Assembly: GCF_000016325.1 (NCBI RefSeq)
Contig: NC_009436.1
Coordinates: forward strand, 1,550,001-1,614,000
Direction of reading: 5' to 3'
Length of the DNA: 64,000 bases
Origin: Enterobacter sp. 638
GTDB lineage: Bacteria > Pseudomonadota > Gammaproteobacteria > Enterobacterales > Enterobacteriaceae
The position numbers and the translations under genes were made by a program. This document shows, in pieces, positions 20,520-29,436 of this stretch. Under the pieces are notes generated by a model that saw nothing but the letters and a program-made list of their open reading frames with translations, ran no database searches and was not told where the DNA came from. Each line of letters starts with the position of its first letter. The first letter of the stretch is position 1.

Positions 20520-21212
20520 ATGAAAGCGTTTGATCTTCAACGGATGGCATTCGACAAAGTTCCGTTAGAGTTTTTAGGGGAAGTGGCTCTTCGCAGCCTC
20601 TATACCTTTATATTGGTTTTTTTGTTTCTCAAGATTACGGGCCGCCGCGGCGTACGGCAGATGTCGCTGTTTGAGGTATTAATCATCCTTACCCTCGGCT
20701 CGGCGGCTGGGGACGTTGCCTTTTACGATGACGTACCGATGATCCCGGTGTTGATCGTTTTTGTCACACTAGCGTTACTGTATCGCCTGGTGATGTGGCT
20801 GATGTCGAAAAGTGAAAAACTTGAGGATTTGCTGGAAGGTAAACCGGTGGTGATTGTGCAAGAGGGGCAGCTCGCCTGGGAGAAAGTCCGCAGCGCTAAC
20901 ATGACCGAATTTGAGTTTTTCATGGAGTTACGCCTCAACAGCGTGGAGCAGTTGGGGCAAGTACGACTGGCTATTATGGAAACCAACGGCCAGATCAGCG
21001 TGTATTACTACGACGACGAAGATGTAAAACCGGGTCTGTGTATTTTGCCCGATGAGTGCGTGAAGCGATTTATGGTCGTGCCAGAATCAGGCGAGTATGC
21101 CTGTATACGCTGTAGCCATGTTGTCACCATGCAGGCGGGGGAACATCAATTATGTCCCCGCTGTGCGCATCCAGAATGGACGAAGGTTAGCAGGGCTAAA
21201 CGTATCACCTGA
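20520..21212 (+). CDS. ycaP: DUF421 membrane protein YcaP with zinc ribbon
   Basis: A 230-residue protein of unknown function. The N-terminus carries about three hydrophobic helices (24-38, 50-64, 72-95). A cytoplasmic DUF421 domain follows (FEFFMELRLNSVEQLGQVRLAI). The C-terminus has two CxxC pairs, C195/C198 and C212/C215, spaced like a zinc ribbon. Same length as E. coli YcaP. Spore-former relatives (YetF/YrbG type) share the DUF421 core, but no activity is established. Divergent from ycaO with a 139-bp gap. Confidence 0.93.
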   Translation: MKAFDLQRMAFDKVPLEFLGEVALRSLYTFILVFLFLKITGRRGVRQMSLFEVLIILTLGSAAGDVAFYDDVPMIPVLIVFVTLALLYRLVMWLMSKSEKLEDLLEGKPVVIVQEGQLAWEKVRSANMTEFEFFMELRLNSVEQLGQVRLAIMETNGQISVYYYDDEDVKPGLCILPDECVKRFMVVPESGEYACIRCSHVVTMQAGEHQLCPRCAHPEWTKVSRAKRIT

Positions 21213-21374
21213 CAGCCATTTTGTCGGTTTTGTGCCTATGTGGTGGCAGAATGTTTTGTGTGACGGTGGACACATTTTCCGGGTCATAAGTTTTAGACAT
21301 TGCGGCGCGTGTCACTGAATGATAAAACCGATATCCACAGTTATAACTTAGTGCTTTTAGCGTGGTGAGGGTAA

Positions 21375-22463
21375 ATGGCTCAGGTCTTCAATTTCAGTTC
21401 AGGTCCGGCAATGTTACCGGTAGATGTACTTAAACAAGCCCAGCAGGAGCTTTGCGACTGGCAGGGCCTTGGTACATCGGTGATGGAAATTAGCCACCGT
21501 GGTAAAGAATTTATCCAGGTGGCGGAAGAGGCAGAAAAGGATTTTCGCGATCTGCTGAATATTCCCTCGAACTACAAAGTATTGTTCTGTCATGGCGGCG
21601 GTCGTGGTCAGTTTGCAGGAATTCCGTTAAATCTGCTGGGCGACAAAACGGGCGCAGATTATGTCGATGCCGGTTACTGGGCTGCCAGTGCGGTCAAAGA
21701 AGCGCATAAATACTGCACACCCAATGTGATCGATGCCAAAGTAACGGTTGATGGCTTGCGCGCAGTTAAACCCATGAGCGAGTGGCAGCTTTCCGACAAT
21801 GCCGCATATCTGCACTATTGCCCGAATGAAACGATCGACGGTATCGCCATTCATGAAGAGCCAAACTTTGGCAATGATGTGGTGGTCACTGCGGATCTTT
21901 CTTCCACCATTCTCTCCGGTCCGCTGGACGTAAGCCGCTACGGCGTCATCTATGCGGGTGCGCAAAAAAACATTGGTCCGGCTGGCTTGACGTTGGTAAT
22001 TGTGCGTGAAGATCTTTTAGGTAAAGCGCATAAGGCGTGTCCTTCCATTCTCGACTACACCGTGCTGAACGACAACGACTCGATGTTCAACACCCCGCCG
22101 ACGTTCGCCTGGTATCTTTCTGGCCTTGTTTTTAAATGGCTCAAGAAAAACGGTGGCGTGGCGCAGATGGACAAGATCAATCAGCAAAAAGCCGAGCTGC
22201 TTTACAGCACAATTGATGGCAGTGATTTCTATCGTAACGATGTCGCGAAAGCCAACCGCTCGCGCATGAACGTGCCGTTCCAGCTTGCGGACAGCAATCT
22301 GGATAAAGTCTTCCTTGAAGAGTCTTTCGCCGCAGGTTTGCATGCGCTTAAAGGCCACCGCGTCGTGGGCGGCATGCGTGCTTCTATCTACAATGCAATG
22401 CCTCTTGAAGGCGTCAACACGCTGACCGATTTTATGGTCGACTTCGAACGTCGCCACGGTTAA
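21375..22463 (+). CDS. serC: Phosphoserine / phosphohydroxythreonine aminotransferase
   Basis: A 362-residue PLP-dependent class V aminotransferase, the second step of serine biosynthesis and also a step in pyridoxal phosphate synthesis. The N-terminal [12 protein letters not shown] signature is present. The PLP-binding lysine lies in [14 protein letters not shown]. The start follows GAGGGTAA. First gene of the serC-aroA operon; an intrinsic terminator between them makes aroA partly dependent on readthrough. In E. coli serC is under Lrp and CRP control; I could not assign these sites in the 162-bp upstream gap. Confidence 0.98.
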   Translation: MAQVFNFSSGPAMLPVDVLKQAQQELCDWQGLGTSVMEISHRGKEFIQVAEEAEKDFRDLLNIPSNYKVLFCHGGGRGQFAGIPLNLLGDKTGADYVDAGYWAASAVKEAHKYCTPNVIDAKVTVDGLRAVKPMSEWQLSDNAAYLHYCPNETIDGIAIHEEPNFGNDVVVTADLSSTILSGPLDVSRYGVIYAGAQKNIGPAGLTLVIVREDLLGKAHKACPSILDYTVLNDNDSMFNTPPTFAWYLSGLVFKWLKKNGGVAQMDKINQQKAELLYSTIDGSDFYRNDVAKANRSRMNVPFQLADSNLDKVFLEESFAAGLHALKGHRVVGGMRASIYNAMPLEGVNTLTDFMVDFERRHG

Positions 22464-22476
22464 TCGCGCTATGTTC

Positions 22477-22505
22477 ACCCCGTAGCGTCGCTGCGGGGTT
22501 TTTTA
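22477..22505 (+). terminator. Intercistronic serC-aroA terminator
   Basis: A 10-bp stem (one G-T pair) around loop GTC, ACCCCGTAGC/GCTGCGGGGT, followed by a run of six T residues, 13 nt after serC and 26 nt before aroA. An equivalent partial terminator is known in the E. coli operon; it sets serC expression above aroA. Confidence 0.9.
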
Positions 22506-22531
22506 TTATGTCGAGTTGAGAGTTAAGCTTC

Positions 22532-23815
22532 ATGGAATCCCTGACGTTACAACCTATCGCGCGAGTCGATGGCACCATTAATCTGCCTGGCTCAAAAAGT
22601 GTCTCGAACCGCGCGCTGCTGCTGGCCGCTTTGGCAAACGGCACCACTGTCCTTACTAACTTGCTGGATAGCGATGACGTTCGCCATATGCTCAATGCGC
22701 TGAAGGCGTTGGGTGTTCAGTTCATGCTGTCTGACGATCGTACCCGCTGCGAAGTCGTGGGTAACGGCGGTGCGCTCAAATCGGCTACCGAACTGGAGTT
22801 GTTTTTAGGTAACGCGGGAACGGCGATGCGCCCGCTGGCAGCTGCGTTGTGTCTGGGAAGTAACGATATCGTGCTGACCGGCGAACCGCGCATGAAAGAG
22901 CGTCCAATTGGCCATCTGGTCGACGCACTGCGTCAGGGCGGCGCGCAGATTGACTACCTTGAGCAGAAAAACTATCCGCCAGTACGTTTACGCGGTGGGT
23001 TTACCGGCGGCAATGTGGAAGTCGACGGCAGCGTATCCAGTCAATTCCTGACCGCGCTTTTAATGACTGCGCCGCTGGCCCCGCAGGATACGGTGATTAG
23101 CATCAAAGGCGATCTGGTGTCTAAACCTTATATCGATATCACGCTGCATCTGATGAAAACGTTTGGCGTCGAGGTCGAAAACCAGGCGTACCAGCGCTTT
23201 GTGGTTCGCGGTGCCCAGCAATATCAATCTCCGGGCAATTATCTTGTTGAAGGCGATGCATCTTCAGCGTCCTATTTCCTGGCCGCAGGTGCGATTAAAG
23301 GCGGCACGGTTAAAGTTACGGGAATCGGGCGTAACAGCGTGCAGGGCGATATTCGCTTTGCCGATGTGCTGGAAAAGATGGGCGCGGTGGTGACCTGGGG
23401 CGATGATTTCATCTCCTGTACGCAAGGCGAGCTTAATGCGGTTGATATGGACATGAACCATATTCCGGATGCGGCAATGACCATTGCGACGGCGGCGCTG
23501 TTTGCCAAAGGAACAACAACGCTTCGAAATATTTACAACTGGCGTGTCAAAGAAACGGACCGCTTGTTTGCGATGGCGACTGAGCTGCGCAAAGTCGGGG
23601 CACAGGTAGAAGAGGGCGAAGATTATATTCGTGTCACGCCTCCTGCAAAACTGCAGGTCGCTGAGATAGGCACCTACAACGATCACCGCATGGCGATGTG
23701 CTTCTCGCTGGTGGCGTTATCCGACACGCCAGTGACGATTCTCGATCCGAAATGCACCGCGAAAACCTTCCCGGATTATTTCGAACAGCTCGCACGCATC
23801 AGTACTCTTGCTTGA
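22532..23815 (+). CDS. aroA: 5-enolpyruvylshikimate-3-phosphate synthase
   Basis: A 427-residue shikimate-pathway enzyme joining shikimate 3-phosphate and phosphoenolpyruvate. Two inverse-barrel domains. The substrate-binding motif is [10 protein letters not shown] (K22, S23, R27). The active-site loop [12 protein letters not shown] has unaltered G96, T97 and P101, so this is an ordinary glyphosate-sensitive class I type. The catalytic aspartate lies in HIPDAAMT, and E/R lie in [10 protein letters not shown]. Second gene of serC-aroA. In E. coli ycaL follows; here it does not. Confidence 0.98.
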   Translation: MESLTLQPIARVDGTINLPGSKSVSNRALLLAALANGTTVLTNLLDSDDVRHMLNALKALGVQFMLSDDRTRCEVVGNGGALKSATELELFLGNAGTAMRPLAAALCLGSNDIVLTGEPRMKERPIGHLVDALRQGGAQIDYLEQKNYPPVRLRGGFTGGNVEVDGSVSSQFLTALLMTAPLAPQDTVISIKGDLVSKPYIDITLHLMKTFGVEVENQAYQRFVVRGAQQYQSPGNYLVEGDASSASYFLAAGAIKGGTVKVTGIGRNSVQGDIRFADVLEKMGAVVTWGDDFISCTQGELNAVDMDMNHIPDAAMTIATAALFAKGTTTLRNIYNWRVKETDRLFAMATELRKVGAQVEEGEDYIRVTPPAKLQVAEIGTYNDHRMAMCFSLVALSDTPVTILDPKCTAKTFPDYFEQLARISTLA

Positions 23816-23824
23816 TAAATCCCT

Positions 23825-23844
23825 GCCGCATCTTCGGATGCGGC
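23825..23844 (+). terminator. Hairpin after aroA
   Basis: GCCGCATC-TTCG-GATGCGGC, a perfect 8-bp stem with the very stable TTCG tetraloop, 9 nt after the aroA stop. There is no T-run, so it may be a 3'-end stabiliser or a weak terminator. Confidence 0.55.
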
Positions 23845-23948
23845 AAAGACTTACGCTTCCTGACAGTGTTCCCGCCCATTTCTTCTACACTCTGGTTCAT
23901 TAATTCCGTAATTTGCATGCAAAGATAACAGTTGCCTGCTTTGGCGCG

Positions 23949-23954
23949 TATAAT
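23949..23954 (+). promoter_or_regulatory. cmk promoter -10 box
   Basis: A perfect TATAAT 45 nt before the cmk start, in a gap with no other gene. The -35 region at the right spacing (TAACAG) is weak. Confidence 0.55.
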
Positions 23955-23999
23955 GCGCGGCGTTCATGTTAACGGTATGCCTTAATGAAGGAGAAAACG

Positions 24000-24683
24000 A
24001 TGACGGCAGCTGCCCCGGTAATCACCATTGATGGGCCAAGTGGCGCAGGGAAAGGTACTCTGTGTAAAGCGATGGCAGAAGCATTGCAATGGCATCTTTT
24101 AGACTCGGGAGCAATCTATCGCGTACTGGCTTTAGCGGCGTTGCATCACCATGTCGATGTGGCCTCTGAAGAAGCGCTGGTGCCTCTGGCTGCGCATCTG
24201 GACGTACGTTTTATCTCTACGCATGGCAACCTTGAAGTCATTCTTGAAGGCGAAGACGTGAGCGGTGAAATCCGCACCCAGGAAGTGGCGAATGCGGCTT
24301 CTCAGGTCGCTGCCTTCCCACGCGTTCGAGAGGCGCTGTTGCGTCGTCAGCGGGCATTCCGTGAAGCGCCGGGGCTCATTGCTGATGGCCGCGACATGGG
24401 CACAGTGGTCTTCCCTGATGCGCCTGTTAAAATTTTCCTTGACGCCTCATCGGAAGAACGCGCGCAACGCCGCATGCTTCAGTTGCAGGAAAAGGGGTTT
24501 AGTGTTAACTTTGATCGCCTTTTATCCGAGATAAAAGAGCGCGACGATCGCGATCGTAACCGCGCTGTAGCACCGCTTGTTCCGGCAGAAGATGCCTTAG
24601 TTCTGGATTCGACCAGTTTAACTATTGAGCAAGTTATTGAAAAAGCGTTACAATATGCGCGCCAGAAATTGGCACTCGCTTAA
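24000..24683 (+). CDS. cmk: Cytidylate kinase
   Basis: A 227-residue P-loop kinase phosphorylating CMP and dCMP, recycling RNA-derived nucleotides. The P-loop GPSGAGKGT spans 12-20. [13 protein letters not shown] and the lid [17 protein letters not shown] are typical. The ATG giving [12 protein letters not shown] is chosen by family length; an in-frame ATG five codons upstream would place the AAGGAG ribosome-binding site inside the coding region. It is upstream of rpsA, which in E. coli is partly transcribed from within cmk. Confidence 0.98.
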   Translation: MTAAAPVITIDGPSGAGKGTLCKAMAEALQWHLLDSGAIYRVLALAALHHHVDVASEEALVPLAAHLDVRFISTHGNLEVILEGEDVSGEIRTQEVANAASQVAAFPRVREALLRRQRAFREAPGLIADGRDMGTVVFPDAPVKIFLDASSEERAQRRMLQLQEKGFSVNFDRLLSEIKERDDRDRNRAVAPLVPAEDALVLDSTSLTIEQVIEKALQYARQKLALA

Positions 24684-24699
24684 CTGCGACAGAATTGGT

Positions 24700-24793
24700 A
24701 GTACCCCCGCTGCAATGGATTGACGGCGGGTATGTGAAACAACCCCATCCGGCACGGAGCCAGGTGGACGTTATATTAACCTGAAGATTAAAC
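24700..24793 (+). promoter_or_regulatory. rpsA autoregulatory translation-initiation leader
   Basis: The leader has only a poor ribosome-binding site (GAAG, 7 nt before the ATG). Instead it shows GGA motifs at 24717, 24756 and 24766 and a hairpin closed by CCCGC/GCGGG (24706-24710 with 24726-24730). This matches the E. coli rpsA leader, where folded hairpins with exposed GGA replace the Shine-Dalgarno sequence and let free S1 repress its own translation. Confidence 0.75.
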
Positions 24794-26467
24794 ATGACTG
24801 AATCTTTTGCTCAACTATTTGAAGAATCCTTAAAAACAATCGAAACCCGTCCGGGTTCCATCGTTCGTGGTGTTGTTGTTGCTATCGACAAAGATATCGT
24901 ACTGGTTGACGCCGGTCTGAAATCTGAGTCTGCCATTCCGGCAGAGCAGTTCAAAAACGCCCAGGGCGAGCTGGAAATCCAGGTAGGTGACGAAGTTGAC
25001 GTTGCACTGGATGCAGTAGAAGACGGCTTCGGTGAAACTCTGCTGTCCCGTGAGAAAGCTAAACGTCACGAAGCTTGGATCACGCTGGAAAAAGCTTACG
25101 AAGAAGCTGAAACTGTCGTCGGTGTTATCAACGGCAAAGTTAAAGGTGGCTTCACTGTTGAGCTGAACGGTATTCGCGCGTTCCTGCCAGGTTCACTGGT
25201 AGACGTTCGTCCTGTTCGCGATACTCTGCACCTCGAAGGCAAAGAGCTCGAGTTCAAAGTCATCAAGCTGGACCAGAAGCGTAACAACGTTGTTGTTTCT
25301 CGTCGTGCAGTTATCGAATCCGAGAACAGCGCAGAGCGCGATCAGCTGCTGGAAAACCTGCAGGAAGGCATGGAAGTCAAAGGTATCGTTAAGAACCTCA
25401 CTGACTACGGCGCATTCGTTGATCTGGGTGGCGTTGATGGCCTGTTGCACATCACCGACATGGCGTGGAAACGCGTTAAGCATCCAAGCGAAATCGTAAA
25501 CGTTGGCGACGAAATCACTGTTAAAGTGCTGAAGTTCGACCGCGAGCGTACCCGTGTTTCCCTGGGCCTGAAACAGCTTGGCGAAGATCCATGGGTCGCT
25601 ATCGCTAAACGTTACCCAGAAGGTACTAAACTGACTGGTCGCGTTACCAACCTGACTGACTACGGCTGCTTCGTTGAAATCGAAGAAGGCGTTGAAGGCC
25701 TGGTTCACGTTTCCGAAATGGATTGGACCAACAAAAACATCCACCCATCCAAAGTTGTTAACGTTGGTGATGTAGTGGAAGTTATGGTTCTGGATATCGA
25801 CGAAGAACGTCGTCGTATCTCCCTGGGCCTGAAACAGTGCAAAAACAACCCATGGCAGCAGTTCGCGGAAACCCACAACAAGGGCGACCGTGTTGAAGGT
25901 AAAATCAAGTCTATCACTGACTTCGGTATCTTCATCGGCCTGGACGGCGGCATCGACGGCCTGGTTCACCTGTCTGACATCTCCTGGAACGCTACAGGCG
26001 AAGAAGCAGTTCGTGAATACAAAAAAGGCGACGAAATCGCAGCGGTTGTTCTGCAGGTTGACGCAGAACGTGAGCGTATCTCTCTGGGCGTTAAACAGCT
26101 CGCAGAAGATCCGTTCAACAACTGGGTTGCTGTGAACAAGAAAGGCGCAATCGTAAACGGTAAAGTGACTGCAGTTGACGCTAAAGGCGCAACCGTAGAA
26201 CTGGCTGACGGCGTTGAAGGTTACCTGCGTGCTTCTGAAGCTTCACGTGACCGCGTTGAAGATGCGACTCTGGTTCTCAACGTTGGCGACGATGTTGAAG
26301 CTAAGTTCACCGGTGTTGACCGTAAGAACCGTGCAATCAGCCTGTCTGTTCGTGCTAAAGACGAAGCTGATGAGAAAGATGCAATCGCAACTGTTAACAA
26401 ACAGGAAGATGCTGGTTTCTCCAACAACGCAATGGCTGAAGCTTTCAAAGCAGCTAAAGGCGAGTAA
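24794..26467 (+). CDS. rpsA: 30S ribosomal protein S1
   Basis: A 557-residue mRNA-binding ribosomal protein, with six tandem S1 OB-fold domains (starting near residues 21, 105, 192, 277, 364 and 451). Domains 3-6 carry repeats of the type GxVxxLTDYGxFVxLxxGVxGLxHxSDM. The first two domains bind S2 and the ribosome, the others mRNA. It also serves Q-beta replicase in phage-infected hosts. Full E. coli length. Codon use is strongly biased to highly expressed codons. Autoregulated through its unusual leader. Confidence 0.99.
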   Translation: MTESFAQLFEESLKTIETRPGSIVRGVVVAIDKDIVLVDAGLKSESAIPAEQFKNAQGELEIQVGDEVDVALDAVEDGFGETLLSREKAKRHEAWITLEKAYEEAETVVGVINGKVKGGFTVELNGIRAFLPGSLVDVRPVRDTLHLEGKELEFKVIKLDQKRNNVVVSRRAVIESENSAERDQLLENLQEGMEVKGIVKNLTDYGAFVDLGGVDGLLHITDMAWKRVKHPSEIVNVGDEITVKVLKFDRERTRVSLGLKQLGEDPWVAIAKRYPEGTKLTGRVTNLTDYGCFVEIEEGVEGLVHVSEMDWTNKNIHPSKVVNVGDVVEVMVLDIDEERRRISLGLKQCKNNPWQQFAETHNKGDRVEGKIKSITDFGIFIGLDGGIDGLVHLSDISWNATGEEAVREYKKGDEIAAVVLQVDAERERISLGVKQLAEDPFNNWVAVNKKGAIVNGKVTAVDAKGATVELADGVEGYLRASEASRDRVEDATLVLNVGDDVEAKFTGVDRKNRAISLSVRAKDEADEKDAIATVNKQEDAGFSNNAMAEAFKAAKGE

Positions 26468-26531
26468 TATCAAGTTCTCTGCATCTTATTGAGATGTAAC
26501 TCTGTTACATCTCGAAGGATGACGAGCAGAC

Positions 26532-26560
26532 TTGACAGATTGCAGGATTCGTCCTGTAAT
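26532..26560 (+). promoter_or_regulatory. ihfB promoter
   Basis: TTGACA (26532-26537) and TGTAAT (26555-26560) with a 17-nt spacer: a near-consensus sigma70 promoter. The predicted start (about 26567) falls at the foot of the hairpin that follows rpsA, leaving a leader of about 70 nt. Confidence 0.8.
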
Positions 26561-26568
26561 CAATAACA

Positions 26569-26590
26569 AAGGGCGGCTACGGCCGCCCTT
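26569..26590 (+). terminator. rpsA terminator-like hairpin, also at the ihfB mRNA 5' end
   Basis: A perfect 9-bp stem AAGGGCGGC/GCCGCCCTT with loop TACG, followed by GTTTAAT. It can end rpsA transcripts, but lies downstream of the ihfB promoter and so would cap the ihfB message. Confidence 0.75.
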
Positions 26591-26637
26591 GTTTAATAAG
26601 CTGTTCAGCTAAATGGTTTGAAGGAACCGGAGGAATC

Positions 26638-26925
26638 ATGACCAAGTCAGAATTGATTGAAAGACTTGCCAGCCAGCAATCGCACATTCCTGCAAAAGCA
26701 GTGGAAGATGCAGTTAAAGAGATGCTGGAGCATATGGCCTCGACTCTTGCACAGGGCGAGCGCATTGAAATCCGCGGTTTCGGTAGTTTCTCTCTGCACT
26801 ATCGTGCACCACGAACCGGGCGTAACCCGAAGACTGGCGATAAAGTGGATCTGGAAGGCAAATATGTTCCGCACTTTAAACCAGGTAAAGAACTGCGCGA
26901 TCGCGCCAATATTTACGGAAACTGA
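26638..26925 (+). CDS. ihfB: Integration host factor subunit beta
   Basis: A 95-residue HU/IHF-family protein that pairs with IhfA to bend DNA sharply in replication, recombination and transcription. The DNA-contacting beta-arm is in [15 protein letters not shown], and the GRGFGSF-type core appears as [15 protein letters not shown]. It ends ANIYGN, one Asn longer than the E. coli protein because the stop is one codon later. Start after GGAGGAATC. Followed by a strong terminator. Confidence 0.99.
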   Translation: MTKSELIERLASQQSHIPAKAVEDAVKEMLEHMASTLAQGERIEIRGFGSFSLHYRAPRTGRNPKTGDKVDLEGKYVPHFKPGKELRDRANIYGN

Positions 26926-26958
26926 GTTTGCCCGCGGGCAAAACTGGGTTATCTAATG

Positions 26959-26983
26959 AAAGCACCTTCGGGTGCTTTTTTTA
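26959..26983 (+). terminator. ihfB terminator
   Basis: AAAGCACC-TTCG-GGTGCTTT followed by further T residues; a perfect stem with a tetraloop 33 nt after ihfB. Confidence 0.93.
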
Positions 26984-27135
26984 TGGGTTTAGCTATAAAC
27001 CTGAAGCCGCTTCGCAAGTACCCTTTGTCGTTACTGCAAACTGAAACAATCCCTTCTGCACTGCGCGTATTTTCTCCTTTTCCAGGCTGACTCTGCACTA
27101 TTACCGCACCACACTGTCCTGAACAGGGAGGTGTT

Positions 27136-29400
27136 ATGGGTATTCCGGCGATAAGTGCATGTCTGATAACAGCGATATTACCGCTGTTGTGGTTGCCTTC
27201 ACTTCCCGATATTTGGATGACCTGGGTCTGTATCACCGCCGGGACTTTGCTGGGATTCCAGCGGTTGAGATGGCTACGCTATGTCGGTTTGTGGTTGATT
27301 TTCTTTGCGTGGGGAGTGTTAGCCGCTCTTGAATCCGTTTGGCCTATGCAGCATTTAACGGCAGGACCGCAGCAAGTTGAGATGGTTATTACATCGACCG
27401 ATGGCGCAACCACTCATCAAGGGCGAATCGTGAGCCTCAACGGAAAACCCTGGTTTTCAACAACAGGCGTCACTCTATACGGTAACTATTTACCGCAACC
27501 ATCATGCGCGGGACAGCGGTGGGCTATGACGTTACGCCTTCGCGCTGTGCACGGCGAACTCAATGATGGGGGATTTGATTCACAGCGCTATGCGCTAAGT
27601 ATGCATCAGCCGCTGAGCGGGCGCTTCACCCATGCAGAAGCAGTAGATCTCACCTGCAGCTTACGGGCTCGCTATCTTTCTTCGCTCACTTCAGCTTTAG
27701 CGCCTTATTCATGGGGCTCAGTCATTCTCGGGCTCGGAATGGGGGAACGATTAGCGATCTCTCCTGAGATCAAAAACCTGATGCGGGAAACGGGTACGTT
27801 ACACCTGATGGCGATTTCCGGTTTACACATTGCCTTTGCGGCATCACTCGTATGGCTTATCGTGCGAGGCATCCAGTTCTTCCTTCCGTATCGCTGGACA
27901 GGATGGCGCATGCCACTTCTGGCGGGCGTCTGTTTCGCTGCGTTCTATGCTTGGCTCACCGGTATGCAGCCGCCAGCGCTACGCACCGTCGTTTCGCTCG
28001 TTGCATTAGCATCACTCCGTTTCAGCGGTCGTCAGTGGTCTCCGTGGCAGGTGTGGTTATGCTGTGTAGCGGCAATTCTTTTTGTCGACCCTCTGGCGGT
28101 CCTTTCACAAAGCCTCGCGCTTTCCGCCTTTGCCGTCGTCGCGCTTATTTTTTGGTATCAGTGGCTGCCTTTGCCGGAAGGGGGCTATCCGCGGTGGATA
28201 AAACCCTTGATCACTCTGCTGCATCTGCAATTGGGGATGCTGTTTTTACTGTTACCCCTACAGGTCAGTATTTTTCACGGGATGAGCATTTCATCGTTAG
28301 TCGCCAATATTTTTGCCGTCCCGCTGGTGACGTTTATTTCAGTACCGCTGATCCTGGCGGGAATGCTGTTACACCTTTGTCCCTTACCTCTGTTCGAGGA
28401 GTGTGTTTGGCTGTTAGCGGATAAATCTCTGGCTGTTCTCTTCTGGCTGTTGAAAGGGCTACCGGATGGCTGGATAGATATTGATGAACGCTGGCTACCG
28501 GTCACGCTCTTGCCATGGCTCGCAATTATTGGCTGGCGATTCCGGGCCTGGGTATCGGCTCCTGCGATAAGTATTGTCAGCAGTGTGTTGCTCACGTATC
28601 TGTTGTGGCGCCCCGTGAAATCAGAAGGTTGGACGGTCCATATGCTGGATATTGGGCAGGGTCTGGCAATGGTCATCGAGCATAATGGCAGGGCCATTTT
28701 GTACGATACCGGGTTGGCCTGGCCGGGCGGAGACAGCGCGAAGCAGCACATTATTCCCTGGCTGCGCTGGCACCATCTAACCCCTGAAGGGGTAATCATT
28801 AGCCATGAACACAGCGATCATATCGGTGGGTTGAATTCATTACGTGAGGTGTGGCCAATGATGTGGATAAGAAGCCCGCTAGGTTGGGCCAATCATCAGC
28901 CCTGTTTCAAGGGGCAGCACTGGCAGTGGCAAGGCTTGACCTTTACGGTTCACTGGCCGCCGAGAGAGTACCAGGCGTTAGGTAATAACCGTTCATGCGT
29001 GGTGAAAATCGATGATGGTAAGCACAGTGCATTGTTAACGGGCGATATTGAAGCAAAGGCCGAGTTAGCGATGCTCAGTCACCACTGGCAGTTTCTAGCG
29101 TCTACACTTATCCAGGTACCACATCATGGCAGTAACACGTCTTCGTCTCAGGCGCTGGTACAGCGTGTTGGAGGGAAAATTGCGTTAGCCTCGGCGGCGC
29201 GTTACAACGCATGGCGATTTCCGTCTTTCAAAGTGGTTAAACGTTATAAACAGGAAGGCTACTCTTGGTTCGATACACCGCAATATGGGCAAATCTCAGT
29301 CAATTTTTCATCACAAGGTTGGCAAATCCGCCGCTTACGAGATCAAATTTTACCGCGTTGGTATCATCAGTGGTTTGGCGTGCCCGTAGATAACGGGTAG
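27136..29400 (+). CDS. ycaI: ComEC/Rec2-family membrane protein YcaI
   Basis: A 754-residue homologue of the competence DNA-uptake channel ComEC/Rec2. In order: N-terminal membrane and OB-like DUF4131 region (1-180), the competence transmembrane domain (about 190-480, with MAISGLHIAFAA and YAWLTGMQPPALR), then a metallo-beta-lactamase-like domain (about 500-740). The metal motif SHEHSDHIGG gives H557, H559, D561 and H562, and the domain continues with LLTGDIE and VPHHGSNTSSS. Same length as E. coli YcaI, intact, so not a decayed gene. A GGGAGGTG ribosome-binding site fixes the start. Its stop is 36 nt before msbA. Role in an enterobacterium without known regulated competence is unclear. Confidence 0.96.
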   Translation: MGIPAISACLITAILPLLWLPSLPDIWMTWVCITAGTLLGFQRLRWLRYVGLWLIFFAWGVLAALESVWPMQHLTAGPQQVEMVITSTDGATTHQGRIVSLNGKPWFSTTGVTLYGNYLPQPSCAGQRWAMTLRLRAVHGELNDGGFDSQRYALSMHQPLSGRFTHAEAVDLTCSLRARYLSSLTSALAPYSWGSVILGLGMGERLAISPEIKNLMRETGTLHLMAISGLHIAFAASLVWLIVRGIQFFLPYRWTGWRMPLLAGVCFAAFYAWLTGMQPPALRTVVSLVALASLRFSGRQWSPWQVWLCCVAAILFVDPLAVLSQSLALSAFAVVALIFWYQWLPLPEGGYPRWIKPLITLLHLQLGMLFLLLPLQVSIFHGMSISSLVANIFAVPLVTFISVPLILAGMLLHLCPLPLFEECVWLLADKSLAVLFWLLKGLPDGWIDIDERWLPVTLLPWLAIIGWRFRAWVSAPAISIVSSVLLTYLLWRPVKSEGWTVHMLDIGQGLAMVIEHNGRAILYDTGLAWPGGDSAKQHIIPWLRWHHLTPEGVIISHEHSDHIGGLNSLREVWPMMWIRSPLGWANHQPCFKGQHWQWQGLTFTVHWPPREYQALGNNRSCVVKIDDGKHSALLTGDIEAKAELAMLSHHWQFLASTLIQVPHHGSNTSSSQALVQRVGGKIALASAARYNAWRFPSFKVVKRYKQEGYSWFDTPQYGQISVNFSSQGWQIRRLRDQILPRWYHQWFGVPVDNG

Positions 29401-29436
29401 AATATGCGGCTATTTCAACAAATGCTGGTTTTTTGA

